DNA of 64,000 bases from Agriotes lineatus (Eukaryota > Arthropoda > Insecta > Coleoptera > Elateridae), in NCBI GenBank assembly GCA_940337035.1, contig CALNHX010005305.1, positions 1-64,000 on the forward strand, read 5' to 3'. Position numbers and translations under genes: made by a program. Shown here in pieces: positions 58,801 through 63,170 of this stretch. Numbering within the stretch: position 1 is the first letter of the stretch; each line of letters begins with the position of its first letter. The notes below the pieces were generated by a model that made no database searches, was not told where the DNA came from, and was given only the letters and a program-made list of their open reading frames with translations.

Positions 58801-61800
58801 TGTTAGTCACAATTTCAAGAAGAAAAAACTTCAGAAATCGTGAACCCCCAGCGCTCTTGAATCTGCATATCGACACACTTAATAAGCGTGTCAAGATCAC
58901 AAATGGCCTACCTTGACTGCCTTCATCATGGCCATCAGTATTGTCTGTCCACTTTACACATCCTCCGAATAATTTCAGCTGCATTATGGCCTACAGCTTG
59001 TAAAAATGATGACAGCCCATAACCTCGCATTTCACAGGAGCGCTGATGGTTGCAGCCATGTTTCTTAGCTCACTGTTAAGATCGTATTAATCCTAATTAC
59101 TAGTCAAGGGGTGTGGGGTGAGCCAAAGGATTACTAACTGCAACTGCACACGCGCAAAGTAACTGAGTTTTGTTTGCTAGCCAATCGGAGGTTGATTTCC
59201 AGATACCCCTCGTTTGTAAATAATATAAGAATTTGGATACTTCCTAAGAGCGTATTTTAATTGTTCTCAATTTTTTCTTGAGATTTTTTTATAGATGTTG
59301 AAAACAGAATTACTACATTATCGAAGAAAAAATATACAGTTTCATTTAAGAGCGCTGATGACCTCACCAATTAAATGGTTCAAAAGAATAACATAAACTG
59401 ATTGCCCTAAAATGTAGCTTAAATTTCAATAAACATCACTTACCAATTTTTTTTTGATAAAGGTACAGTATATCCATTACTCCGTACTTTATCATCAACT
59501 TATGCCTAAGTTATCAACAAGTACTAAAAATTATATAAATTAAATGAAAGTATACTGACCTAACTTCTGTTTATAATGCAACGTATCTTCATCTTCAGAT
59601 GCTGGAGACTCATCCTCCTCGGAATCAGGATAAAAAGTTCCCGCATAAACCTCTTTTGTTGTAAACGTGAGAGGAATTGTGGGATTTCCCAAACCAGCAT
59701 CTGTTGCTGCCCTGACAAGCACAGTATAGTGCATGTCTGGTTTGAGTTTTGACAACACCACCGAAACTGCATCTTCTCCATTTGGCCAACAATTCTACAA
59801 ACAGAAAGAGTTATAAAAATAATTGCAAAGCAGAGAAAAATATTAACTACAATTTTTTTAAAGTTAAAATGCCTTAATTTTGAATATAATTAAATGAAAT
59901 AAACACCTTATAAGAACACTTTCTTCTCTAAAAAAATCATTTTTTTATTAAATAAACAAGTGATACATTTTATTTTGATTTCGTTAAATAACAGAAGGAA
60001 AAGCGTAATTCCAAAAATTATAAAATTTAAAACACCAACTCCTTTAGAGAAGATTCATATTTGACAATCAAAACAACTTCTTTCATTCTCATTTTGAGCA
60101 CATTTTGAGCACAGACTAGAAACGTAATATAGAAAACATAACCCTTACGCCCGTATTCATAGTCGTTCGCCAGCGGATCGCCGGCGACTCGCCAGAGTTT
60201 CGTTATGAATAGTATGTTGGCGGCACTGTACGTCTATGTCAAATTCGAGGTTAGCAGGTTAGATTTTTGTGTCAGTTTCTGTCAAAACTGACTGAAAACC
60301 TAACCTGATCACCTCGAATTTGACATAGACGTACAGTGCCGCCAACATACTATTCATAACGAAACTCCGGCGAGTCGCCGGCGATCCGCTGGCGAACGAC
60401 TATGAATACAGGTGTTAGATGATCTGAAAATGTAAATTAGAAATTATGCCTGGAAGCTGAAGGTACATGCAATTACTAAACAGTAAAACAAACCTTAAGC
60501 AATACTTGTAGTACAGGAACATCAATTGCATGCCACCGTTCTAGAGGCCAGTTTTGATCAGGACTATACGAAACAACATATTTCGTCAGTTTACCATTTT
60601 TATGCAAAGGGGTTCTCCATCTTATACATACTGTGGTTGTGTTAATAATTTTATATCTTAAATCTTGAACTGCTGAAGGTACTGAAATATATTATTTAAA
60701 ATTATTATAAATAGTATTTTGCATTCGCAATGCAACAAATAAATACATTATAGCAAAATGGAAACTATACAGTTTATTAAAACGTGCAATGTGTAAATGC
60801 GTTTATTTTAAAATGCAATATGGAAATGTTACTGCGAATGTAAAAACATAATATATTGTACAGAGAAAAAAATTCTGTTGATCAAATGATTTAAAGAGTT
60901 CAGTTTACAGCAAGTATGTGAGTTATAACGTGTTACATTCACTGTTCATGCATTTACACATGGCATTTTCTTAGAAACCAATAGTAACAATCAAGTCCTC
61001 ATGGAAACGTGAATACCATATTGCCCATTAAAATAAATTCACTGTATATGTACTGGTAATAACAATAACAATATTTTTCTCCAACCACACGAATAGTTTT
61101 GTATAAAAAGTAAGTCATTTCGGGATGTTCACCAATTACCTTGGCAACTGTACACTTTTCAATTCATAATTGCACTAGTAGAAAAATGGACGCAAGATAG
61201 GGTTTTACATGGTAAATTTTTAATAAAAACAAACGCTTCATCAATATTCGACAATCGCCGACATTGTTTATTTTCCCCGTATAGTGAAGGTTTATTTGCG
61301 TCATCAATGTTCTACACTGTTGCCTACAACGTTTGATTCTAAATAATAAGACATATTACCGAATTTATGAGTAGTTCGAGAAAAAATAGTATCATTCGCA
61401 CAAACAAATGCATTTTCGGTACGGGTAAGACTCACGGGTAAGACTCGCCGGACTTCGCTGCGCGTCGACTCGCAGCGAAGTCCGGCGATCTATCTTACTT
61501 GTCCCGAAATCATGCTAATGAAACAATTAACTATTATTTCAGAGTTAGAAAATAATTAAACAACGAAATGTATAAAAAATATACTTACTGTCAGGAAATG
61601 TTTGTACTTCTACAGAATGAGAAAAAGGACTAGAGGCTCCTTTCAAATTTTGTGAACGAACTTTGAACTCATACATAGTATTTGGCTTCAAGTTTGTAAT
61701 TTCCAAATAATTTATTTCACTGTAACATGTTAGATACCTAGTACTAGTTTTTCCAAAAAGATCTAAATCTATACCTCTTGACAAGATATCCATTTTCGCA

Positions 61801-63170
61801 AGTTTTTTCCTCTTTAACATCAACATAGCAAATGGTGAAAATCACTTCTTCCTCCTCAGCATTTAGCCACGTCAAATTGATGCTGTAAGGAGAAAGCGGT
61901 TCAGCTTCCACTTGCTGAGGGGTTACTGGTGCCGTTAAACTTTCATTCGATTTAACAGAAATCCCGCTGTAATCTGAGGTGGTGAAAGCAATCTCTGAAT
62001 TAGTTTTTCCACTTGAGAGGGAAAACAAGACCCAAGGACTATTGTCGTTTTTATTTGTAGTTGATTGCACGCGGAATTCGTAAGTTGCTGAAGGCCGTAA
62101 ACCTAGTTAAAAGAACCATAATAATTAAAACATTAAATGTGAACACAAACGAAACACTAGACATATACGAATATGAATTAGACATATAATATCGTAATCA
62201 TAGCAATAAATCTTGAACTTACCTGATATGACCCTTTTTAAACCAGTAGCATGTTCCACGTTTACCGAAGACTGATCAATTCTCCTCCACTGAATTTTAT
62301 ATAATGCCGTCGTGCTACCACATGGAACATCATTACTTATTTCAGACCAACTTAATTTCACAGAAGTATCGCTTAAAAATTCTACATATAAATTCCTTTT
62401 CCCTTTAATACCTACAAGTTAATAGATGTGAAAGAAGTCCAACAGTTTTTTCTAGTTTTTCAGGGTTTACCTGTTTCACATGAAACATTGTTTGACTGAT
62501 CACTAGCTTCTTTGGAATATGAACGAACATACAGAGTGTAATTTGTACTACTGTCGAGACCACTTGTAAGATAGTAGGTGTAATTGGTAACGAAATCATG
62601 TCCTCTGACTGTAACAGAAACATTTTGATCTATTTATAGTTCTGGAGACAAATAATTTAATTTGCACTCGAATTACCTGCACTAAATGCATATACACTAT
62701 AAGCCTGAATTGTGGCATTTATTGGTGGATTCCACGTCAGGCAAATACTGCTATCATCAAAGGACCGACATTGTACATTTTGAGGTGGACTAGGCCTGTT
62801 TTCAGAAAAGTAGGGAACCAGCTGAGCTGATACCCATGTTCTCCCTGCTGAATTGACGGCTATACACTGGTATAGGCCTGCATGTGCAATTAAAAAGATT
62901 TATGAAATCATTCTGCTGGCTATCTGCGATTACTAAAGGTATAACTTTACCTGCATCTGTTGTGAAGGAGTGACTAAGCACAAGACCACTTTGTTGCTTT
63001 TTTATGCGCCCTACAGTTTCCAGAAATTCTCCATTCTTTAACCAGTATATTTTCGGTTGCGGAATACCCTTCACCTGACAGTCTAAACGTACAGTTCTAG
63101 CTGATGGATATGATATCGACACAGGTGTGACATTAAAATGTGGCGGCTGTTGTACTTCTACGTGGTAATG
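34277..63170 (-). CDS. Protogenin/IGDCC-like Ig-FN3 receptor gene, 3' part
   Basis: A spliced minus-strand gene. Coding segments, 5' to 3': 63170-62951, 62877-62677, 62608-62471, 62411-62223, 62102-61775, 61737-61589, 60681-60494, 59794-59560, 54760-54477, 54374-54270, 34840-34277. They sum to 2601 nt, exactly 867 codons including TGA, and every junction has AG/GT borders and matching phase, except the odd 37-nt gap at 61738-61774. The product has one I-set Ig domain, four fibronectin-III domains, an acidic juxtamembrane stretch, one transmembrane helix and a tail of about 320 residues. Upstream exons (more Ig domains, signal peptide) lie beyond the window. DCC/neogenin has six FN3 domains, protogenin and IGDCC4 five, so the protogenin/IGDCC branch is my best guess; such proteins are cell-surface guidance or adhesion receptors. 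Last intron 19.4 kb, others 59 bp to 4.8 kb. Confidence 0.82.
35120..35185. repeat. CpG-rich foldback
   Basis: Short palindromes AGCACGCCTGAGCGTGC and AAAGCTCGCCGAGCTTT with CGCC...GGCG, in an AT-rich intron. It is one of a set of compact GC-centred foldbacks in this window. Confidence 0.5.
35361..35478. repeat. Foldback element with arms of about 38 bp
   Basis: AAAGTATTTGTGGATAACTG and GTCTTTAAAACACTTGC are mirrored by GCGTGTTTTAAAGACC and TTGTTATCCACTCATACTTT. The centre is CpG-rich (GAGCACTCCGGCTACGCCGT). Confidence 0.72.
35536..35656. repeat. Foldback element with arms of about 38 bp
   Basis: TGTAAACCTAGGCGGTAAAG and TGATTATTTTCCAGGCT are mirrored by AGCCTGGAAAATCACTTTAC and CGCCCATGGTTTACA. 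The centre contains GAGCTTTAGCGAGCCTGG. Confidence 0.75.
35657..36277. other. Intron sequence, nothing recognised
   Basis: About 620 bp of intron sequence with no credible frame or repeat boundary. Short runs such as the T-run near 36030 are not informative. Confidence 0.4.
36278..36720. repeat. Palindromic core copy, interrupted by a hAT MITE
   Basis: Left half TATGTCAAATTTGAGATTTG, AGATTAGGTTTTGTGTCAG and right half ACAAAACCTAACCTACTAAC, CTCAAATTTGAATACACTG are inverted copies of the core found at 25231, 50443, 50700 and 60208. The 313-bp hAT-type element at 36345-36657 plus its 8-bp duplication sits at the palindrome centre. Confidence 0.7.
36345..36657. mobile_element. hAT-type MITE
   Basis: Terminal inverted repeats CATGAAGTAAGAGGTA and TACTTCCCTCTTACTCCATG (imperfect), flanked by the 8-bp duplication CATATAAC at 36337-36344 and 36658-36665. 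The 313 bp are moderately GC-rich and carry no transposase. It interrupts the palindromic core repeat. Confidence 0.85.
37024..37124. repeat. Foldback with TTTAAAGCAC-type arms
   Basis: GTGTATAAGAGCCATTAAAG and CACTAGCGACG are mirrored imperfectly by CGTCAGACGTGCTTTCAAG and ACGTACTTATACAC. The centre again has GTTAAAAGCACTCCGC / GTGCTTTTAAAC. Confidence 0.6.
37884..39366. mobile_element. Non-autonomous hAT element, copy 2
   Basis: Same family as 6476-7601 but in opposite orientation: ends TAGTGATGGGC and GCCCATCACTA, 8-bp duplication ACTTCAAT at 37876-37883 and 39367-39374. It carries its own nested insert, the mariner-derived foldback at 38215-38995. Without it the element is about 700 bp, matching copy 1 without its inserts. 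Confidence 0.92.
38215..38995. mobile_element. Inverted duplication of a mariner-like 5' end (foldback)
   Basis: 781 bp flanked by TA, with near-complete self-complementarity: arms of about 370 bp. Outer ends are ATGGGTGAGGCAAAATATAC and TATATTTTGCCCCACCCTA. Each arm carries the same decayed coding piece; the left arm reads MERYLAQQRAEIVKLYFQNF and, after frame breaks, KHTGRPRSGRSN, the helix-turn-helix start of mariner-type transposases. The central 60 bp (TTCCACAATAAGACGTGCTG region) is single copy. Comparison with hAT copy 1 shows the empty TA site exactly. Confidence 0.85.
39640..39893. repeat. Two adjoining foldbacks
   Basis: First: TATGACGCGCGTGTATTATT, ACAAATAATTCAC mirrored by GTGGATTATTCGTAATATAA, CGCACTTGTACCATA (about 39640-39755). 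Second: ATGATACAAGTGAATAAAGA, GGCAATTTATC mirrored by GATAAAATGTCTTTATTCAC, GTGTGGCAT (about 39756-39893). Both have GC-rich centres and may represent successive insertions. Confidence 0.6.
39895..40140. repeat. Second copy of the 5745-6057 repeat family
   Basis: TTTAGTTATATAAATAAATT through CATGTTACCTGTTTTTGTAC and TTTATTCACTAGTGAATAAA to GAGATTTTCATAGATAAAAT matches 5745-5960 closely. The right foldback arm seen in the other copy is missing, so this is truncated or a partial copy. Confidence 0.7.
40141..41769. other. Intron sequence, mostly unassigned
   Basis: No gene. A degenerate direct duplication of about 65 bp lies at 40861-40920 and 40996-41060 (GTCTGAAGAACAAACTTCCT versus TTCTGAAGAACCAACGTACT, then AAGGAATATGGACAAA). 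At 41455-41500 a B-box-like GAGTTCGATCCC suggests a tRNA-derived remnant. Confidence 0.4.
41770..42585 (+). pseudogene. RTE-type RT, C-terminal fragment with ATG-repeat tail
   Basis: A 255-codon open frame holding the RT thumb and C-terminal domain of an RTE-type element: VVSDFIYLGSLLQNNGSSES, EIRRRIQLGRRAMSQLTKIW, TLVFSVFLYASETWTIK, EMWCWGRLLRIPWTARR, RRRGRSPTRWTDMV, RDRWRLTVAQVIRRLD. The 3' end is the short GATGATGATG tail typical of this lineage. 5' truncated at about 41770-41860 (dead on arrival). Its sequence lineage is distinct from the intact element that follows 136 bp downstream. Confidence 0.88.
43186..44064 (+). CDS. RTE-type ORF1: coiled-coil RNA-binding protein
   Basis: 292 residues starting MEPKPMSGKGGKTEKLRTQS. 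Residues about 75-170 form a long charged coiled coil (ILKKLDELKEDLKEEFNKKN, WNQEREKLEGRITVLEKTVE). An RRM-like domain follows (KRKNIIIKGLQVVDDM, VTDAFKIGKNQQKQIIVAKI), then a C-terminal part (LKGRNIYIESDLTNKELL). This is the L1-ORF1p-like arrangement expected to trimerise and coat element RNA. Its start has another possible in-frame ATG six codons in. It is lysine- and glutamate-rich and strongly A-biased, like ORF2. Confidence 0.88.
   Translation: MEPKPMSGKGGKTEKLRTQSVSSIKDYIKRKRDLEDPEEFNKWEEEQIDFCKSAKIQRPTQKQQQTGKSAKESPKPEEELEEMEAILKKLDELKEDLKEEFNKKNTDLMEELGKVREEFRRAKAEWDKKAVEWNQEREKLEGRITVLEKTVESQEREKKRKNIIIKGLQVVDDMKLEQNVENIIKSELGVAVTVTDAFKIGKNQQKQIIVAKISSWGQKKEIMENKYKLKGRNIYIESDLTNKELLIQKKIRATAKEEKTAGSEIKIGYKKLTINNHEYVWDDERGELVPKN
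44106..47081 (+). CDS. RTE-type ORF2: AP-endonuclease and reverse transcriptase, intact
   Basis: 991 residues without interruption. Endonuclease: GTWNIKTLLTPGKMEE (about 29), LQETRWKEQ (about 59), INIYAPTEVANENEKE, LIVGDFNAQIGKE (about 162), and the terminal DANTDHYLVI. RT: KNGKAPGKDEINGELL, ECRNYRGISLLNAAYKI, motif A LFIDFQQAFDKVNRK (about 633), motif B GVRQGDALSATLFNIILE (about 691), catalytic motif C LAYADDVIIS (about 729). C-terminal domain with RWLGHVMRDEGS and RARGRPRITWFNEV, ending WRQIANKAKTHNNL. It nicks target DNA and primes reverse transcription. All catalytic positions I can recognise are present. Upstream methionine-lysine-rich residues before GTWN leave the exact start uncertain. 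Confidence 0.93.
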   Translation: MKKANENKAAKKKLIKKKKNKAKNTIRIGTWNIKTLLTPGKMEEVAKELTRYKVDITALQETRWKEQGEINKKEYTMLYSGESKQGKNGTGFIVNGRLRENILHFKPIDGRLSYLRIKTKPTNLSIINIYAPTEVANENEKEQFYGKLEELCEKVPKHDTLLIVGDFNAQIGKEDYINSVAGKETIHEFTNDNGNRLCNLATSLGLIISSTKFKHKKIHKITWRWPGGNTDEGNQIDHVLIQKRRETFINNIRSYRGADANTDHYLVITEMKQKKTRSINEGKKCKKLNIENLNNERLREKYTMEVDKELEGKEKVTDIDLQWGNICRSITTSAQKIVGYKEKKTWKEWFDNECDDINKLKREARIKWIRTMKPEDLESYKKYRKEANKIYKQKKNMWLKQKMEEIEHNSRSNDAKTLYRKIREQKRNYQIKTRGMKDEEGNIEHSPEKIKEIWEKHFRKLLNEQEEKEENKRQEEETEDNYNEEIPEPTYEEFKNVVCNIKNGKAPGKDEINGELLKHGGEKLHQRIYEIIKQIWKDEKMPREWEEGVIITIKKKGDPEECRNYRGISLLNAAYKILSTLVHRQLTKHTNKIIGNYQHGFTTGKSTIDALHIIKQILEKGHEHDIDIYLLFIDFQQAFDKVNRKELLKALKEMEIPNKLSRLIQMTLRDTRTCVRTPEGDTNIFRVNAGVRQGDALSATLFNIILEKVLRNIEYKGTIINKEMQILAYADDVIISRTKCKLIDTFKIIENKAKEIGLHINETKTKFMVCQRKINNTENNILKINKYTFEKVDNVDYLGVQLNRNNERNTEIKQKIQAGTRAYYANRNLLKDKQIKIKTKMKIYRSLIRPVATYAAEIMCLTNKETEELRIFERKILRTILGPIRTSEGEIRARMNHELLRDINGEDIIRFIKAQRIRWLGHVMRDEGSTTKNIMQWKPTETRARGRPRITWFNEVIDDLKKMGINNWRDQIVNRKVWRQIANKAKTHNNL
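47257..48380. other. Intron sequence with a mariner-type end, no gene
   Basis: TATACAGGGTGTTTCAAAAT at 47523 looks like a Tc1/mariner terminal inverted repeat beside a TA, but no partner end was identified. The rest is AT-rich with a GC-richer patch at 47985-48065. No coding frame is supported. Confidence 0.4.
48390..48452 (+). ncRNA. Hammerhead-like motif, second occurrence
   Basis: TTGATAA, then a strong stem CGAGGG/CCCTCG with loop CAGATTGT, then GAAACGTTCG: the order and spacing match a hammerhead core (CTGANGA, stem II, GAAA) with two core mismatches. Similar in layout to 24310-24350, with the same GAAACGTT. Likely a Penelope terminal-repeat remnant. Confidence 0.35.
48871..49145 (+). 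repeat. tRNA-derived SINE
   Basis: The head GAGCGGGTGGCCAGCCGGTA contains a pol III A box (TGGCCAGCCGG) and GGGTTCGAACCTC is a B box 40 nt further on, with an extended variable arm (CTGTCGGCAGGTAG) suggesting a leucine/serine-type tRNA ancestor. An unrelated body of about 190 bp and a purine tail (GAGGAAGAAGAAAAAGAAG) follow. The tail resembles the (GAA)n end of the RTE element at 1211-5067, consistent with mobilisation by RTE machinery. Confidence 0.7.
49150..50240 (+). pseudogene. Heavily decayed RTE-type endonuclease region
   Basis: No frame is open for long, but successive short pieces line up with the endonuclease of the intact element: PRKINEMAKELTTYM (about 49902), NIFVVNAHAPTDNAEKR (about 49972), then HD-stop-LIVLKDFNVK (about 50040) matching the HDTLLIVGDFNAQ segment, and DDLAIITSSKGRD (about 50134). 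Upstream (49150-49530) is A/G-rich sequence of the same style. The oldest RTE relic in the window. Confidence 0.55.
50443..50571. repeat. Palindromic core copy
   Basis: GTATTGTTGGTGATGCTGTT, TATGTCAAATTCGAAATTAG mirrored by CTAACCTCGAATTTGACATC, GACTGACAGTGCCATTAACA. Arms of about 60 bp, about 80 percent matching by eye. No additional outer arms, unlike the neighbouring copy. Confidence 0.75.
50620..50940. repeat. Foldback with unrelated outer arms and the same palindromic core
   Basis: Outer arms TACAGAATAAATACGGACTC, AGAAGCGACACTCGTGGCGG are mirrored by CCGCCGCGAGTGTTGCTTCT, GAGTCCGTTAGGTGTTTATT. Middle arms AACTATGGCGGCCATATTGA, AAGAGAG mirror CTCTCTTTCAATATAGCAGC. The centre is TTAGGTTTTGCGTCAGCCTG and ACTGACGCAAAACCTAACCT. 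Possible 6-bp flank repeat GGTATT. Confidence 0.8.
52066..52615. mobile_element. Multi-palindrome element carrying TTAGG repeats
   Basis: Nested in Helentron-like copy 3. The box AGTTTACACCCCCACAT and its complement ATGTGGGGGTGTAAACT recur in alternating orientation: 52072/52123, 52157/52217, 52260 (AGTTTACACTCCAC), 52531 (GGGGTGTAAACT) and 52568/52590 (TTTACACCCCC, GGAGGTGTAAACT). The region between the third and fourth boxes contains the TTAGG array and a GC-rich patch. TTA on both sides (ending 52065; starting 52615) could be a PIF/Harbinger-type duplication. No coding frame. Confidence 0.6.
52323..52389 (+). repeat. Interstitial TTAGG telomere-type repeat
   Basis: About 13 consecutive pentamers: GTTAGGTTAGGTGAGGTTAG, then four ATAGG variants, then six TTAGG units. 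This is the arthropod telomere motif, here 67 bp long inside a mobile element inside an intron. Confidence 0.85.
52677..53143. other. Intron sequence, nothing recognised
   Basis: No coding frame or repeat identified between the Helentron-like element and the Tc1-type MITE. Confidence 0.4.
53144..53377. mobile_element. Tc1/mariner-type MITE family, copy 1
   Basis: 234 bp flanked by TA (53142-53143 and 53378-53379). It is almost wholly self-complementary: CAGTCGTGTGCAAATAAATC, TGGGACAGTG at one end and the mirror image at the other, arms of about 85 bp with few mismatches. A 233-bp relative lies at 57441-57673. Confidence 0.88.
53533..53612 (-). repeat. tRNA-derived sequence (SINE head)
   Basis: On the minus strand GCGGGCTGATAGATAAGTGG gives an A box (GATAGATAAGTGG) and CAAGTTCGATTCCCGG gives a B box at normal spacing. 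After it comes GTTGAGGTTTTTAAAATAAA, a short A/T-rich tail. The cloverleaf is not complete, so a SINE or tRNA pseudogene. Confidence 0.5.
53613..54269. other. Intron sequence adjoining the exon, nothing recognised
   Basis: AT-rich sequence between the tRNA-like remnant and the donor site of the 54270-54374 exon. No coding frame or repeat boundary is supported. Confidence 0.4.
54270..54374 (-). CDS. Receptor exon: short Asn/Gly/His-rich tail segment
   Basis: 35 codons with both borders in phase 0: GGVGFPNGQLNGTLKHAHMN, GHVANGHVHITENPR. The motif N-G-H-V is repeated. Acceptor AAATTCTAG, donor GTAAGT. Because both borders are in phase 0, skipping this exon would keep the frame. Confidence 0.82.
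54477..54760 (-). CDS. Receptor exon: transmembrane helix and proximal cytoplasmic tail
   Basis: Opens with the single membrane span ALGVSISILCVLCCVSCIIF, unusually rich in cysteine (five), followed by a basic stop-transfer RRRCMKREALARARLA. The tail continues NNYYPSSAGVPYPGTSLQLR and ends THIPPLTPSHLDTK; PPLTP is a candidate SH3/proline-directed kinase site. Donor GTGAAC is weak. Confidence 0.87.
54761..55739. other. Start of the 4.8-kb intron, nothing recognised
   Basis: Begins just upstream of the transmembrane exon's acceptor. AT-rich with a run of ATT units near 55290. No coding frame, tRNA-like or inverted-repeat structure stands out. Confidence 0.4.
55740..56155 (-). pseudogene. RTE-type retrotransposon, C-terminal relic
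   Basis: Minus-strand remains of the RTE C-terminal domain: RIRQRKILLTILGPVKREEN, MSHDLLQEIYSEDIMRVIKT aligning with the ILGPI...INGEDIIRFIKAQ segment of the intact element, then decayed pieces (WREVVQKAE) toward 55760. Stops and frameshifts throughout. It abuts the piggyBac relic at about 56156. Confidence 0.7.
56156..57419 (+). mobile_element. piggyBac element, internally deleted, one end present
   Basis: The right end GTTGGTCCTGCCAGGG is followed by TTAA (57420-57423), and a subterminal TTGGTCCAAC box occurs near both ends (about 56152 and 57378). The left terminal TTAA is not seen; homology there starts at the RTE relic, so the left tip is probably lost. It encloses the decayed transposase at 56333-57308. 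Confidence 0.75.
56333..57308 (+). pseudogene. piggyBac transposase (DDE_Tnp_1_7), N-terminal two-thirds, broken
   Basis: Three frame pieces. Piece 1 (56333-56635) is the acidic N-terminus MAKQYLTDSDLELELENLSD, DGSSSDVSETED. Piece 2 (56692-56997) has ALIGVIILMGSNDDTKLDYH, DLWSKKFGRSSYIAVMSRNR, FRELIKIIRFDSRDTR. Piece 3 (57039-57308) has the first catalytic aspartate region (KDEPGKYGILIRILADCEAH) and PIRNSAQNVTTNRYYTSVEI. In the family the second catalytic aspartate sits at the N of TTNRYYTS, so it is replaced by Asn here. The protein then stops; the third catalytic aspartate and the C-terminal cysteine-rich finger are deleted. Inactive. Confidence 0.88.
57441..57673. mobile_element. Tc1/mariner-type MITE family, copy 2
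   Basis: 233 bp, TA at 57439-57440 and 57674-57675, ends CAGTCGTGTGCAAATAAATC and GATTTATTTGCACACCACTG. Shares the left half almost exactly with copy 1 (TCTCCATGGATTTCCTGCTA, TCAGAAAGAGTTACATTAAA). Confidence 0.88.
57990..58165 (-). pseudogene. Short RT-domain relic
   Basis: Minus strand: IKAYRGNYIKEYLEFCNKYG, then after a frame change NPEEWRIGMIVPIYKKEYPE, ECINYIATK. This matches the start of a non-LTR RT (WxxGxIVPIxKKGxxxxCxNYR) but is only about 50 codons. Confidence 0.55.
58170..59060 (-). pseudogene. mariner transposase relic
   Basis: Minus strand, 5' to 3': a helix-turn-helix remnant (AVGHNAAEIIRRMCKVDRQY), VTNTLSYYKFWVGTQKTRR, FLQHYHEERDNLLDKIVT leading to the decayed first catalytic region, MATVFWDRKGIYGA, RAIQNKKCDM, the second-aspartate block FHDKARSHTTACAQALLPKF (family: HDNARPH) and the third-aspartate block DHAPYSWDLAPNDYHV (family: SPDLAPSDYHLF). 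Numerous frameshifts. SETMAR-like mariner lineage by motif wording; the ends and TA duplications are not visible. Confidence 0.75.
59061..59559. other. Intron sequence, nothing recognised
   Basis: Unique-looking intron sequence upstream of the 59560-59794 exon's donor side. A GC-richer patch at 59105-59215 carries no gene-like signal. Confidence 0.4.
59560..59794 (-). CDS. Receptor exon: end of FN3-4 and acidic juxtamembrane linker
   Basis: Starts NCWPNGEDAVSVVLSKLKPD, then MHYTVLVRAATDAGLGNPTI (tyrosine corner). After PLTFTTKEV comes an acidic stretch, YPDSEEDESPASEDEDTLHY, just outside the membrane. Phase-1 donor GTCAGT. Confidence 0.87.
60148..60414. mobile_element. PIF/Harbinger-type foldback MITE in a receptor intron
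   Basis: 267 bp, flanked by TTA (60145-60147 and 60415-60417). Nearly perfect palindrome: GTATTCATAGTCGTTCGCCA, GCGGATCGCCGGCGACTCGC, AGTTTCGTTATGAATAGTAT and the core TGGCGGCACTGTACGTCTAT are mirrored by the right half. The centre is GTCAGTTTCTGTCAAAACTGAC. It lies in the 699-bp intron between the two FN3-4 exons. Confidence 0.88.
60494..60681 (-). CDS. Receptor exon: first half of FN3-4
   Basis: Starts in phase 1 (D-IPSAVQDLRYKIINTTTVCI), has the strand-B tryptophan in RWRTPLHKNGKLTKYVVSY, and ends PVLQVLLK at a GTTTGT donor. One sequon (NTT) is visible. Confidence 0.86.
60682..61408. other. Intron sequence, nothing recognised
   Basis: Most of the 907-bp intron between FN3-3 and FN3-4 exons. 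AT-rich, no coding frame and no repeat boundary apart from the foldback at its far end (61409-61514). Confidence 0.45.
61409..61514. repeat. CpG-rich foldback in a receptor intron
   Basis: Inner arms CGCCGGACTTCGCTGCG and CGCAGCGAAGTCCGGCG (perfect 17 bp) around CGTCGACT; outer arms CATTTTCGGTACGGGTAAGA and TCTTACTTGTCCCGAAATCA imperfect. GTAAGACTCACGG is duplicated on the left side only. Confidence 0.8.
61589..61737 (-). CDS. Receptor exon: second half of FN3-3
   Basis: Reads YLTCYSEINYLEITNLKPNT, MYEFKVRSQNLKGASSPFSH and ends QTFPD with a phase-1 GTAAGT donor. Joined to the previous segment it completes a standard domain of about 100 residues. Confidence 0.85.
61738..61774 (-). other. 37-nt frame-breaking segment in FN3-3 (micro-intron or insertion)
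   Basis: On the minus strand it begins GTATAGATTTAGATCTTTTT and ends ACTAGTACTAG, so it has GT...AG borders. The hexamer AGGTAT occurs at both edges. Left in place it shifts the frame and introduces a stop; removed, FN3-3 is restored to normal length and the total coding length becomes divisible by three. It is shorter than every other intron seen here (minimum 59 bp). Confidence 0.6.
61775..62102 (-). CDS. Receptor exon: end of FN3-2 and first half of FN3-3
   Basis: Starts GLRPSATYEFRVQSTTNKND, the FN3-2 tyrosine corner, then a linker, then FN3-3 (APVTPQQVEAEPLSPYSINL, TWLNAEEEEVIFTICYVDV). The open frame stops being FN3-like at KRYRFRSFWKN and then hits a stop. Taking 61775 as the exon end, at AG before GTATAG, gives LVKR that joins YLTCYSEINY of the next segment. 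Confidence 0.8.
62223..62411 (-). CDS. Receptor exon: first half of FN3-2
   Basis: 63 codons: IKGKRNLYVEFLSDTSVKLS then W, the FN3 strand-B tryptophan, followed by STTALYKIQWRRIDQSSV and the GLKRVIS end. Donor GTAAGT. The next intron is 120 bp. Confidence 0.87.
62471..62608 (-). CDS. Receptor exon: second half of FN3-1
   Basis: Reads VRGHDFVTNYTYYLTSGLD, then the FN3 tyrosine-corner region SSTNYTLYVRSYSKEASD and NVSCETG. Two N-X-T/S glycosylation sequons are visible (NYT, NVS). It ends at a GTAAAC donor; the next intron is only 59 bp. Confidence 0.87.
62677..62877 (-). CDS. Receptor exon: end of Ig domain and start of FN3-1
   Basis: Opens with the second Ig cysteine in the canonical context GLYQCIAVNSAGRTWVSAQL, followed by a linker and FN3-1 (RPSPPQNVQCRSFDDSSICL, TWNPP). 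Ends AYSVYAFSA before GTAATT. Flanking introns are 73 bp and 68 bp. Confidence 0.88.
62951..63170 (-). CDS. Receptor exon: N-terminal part of the Ig I-set domain
   Basis: Starts after an acceptor TTTATTTCAG with HYHVEVQQPPHFNVTPVSIS. It carries the first Ig cysteine (VRLDCQVKGIPQP) and the core tryptophan (KIYWLKNGEFLETVG), and ends TTDA before a GTAAAG donor, phase 1. This is the most upstream exon I can support. Confidence 0.88.
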
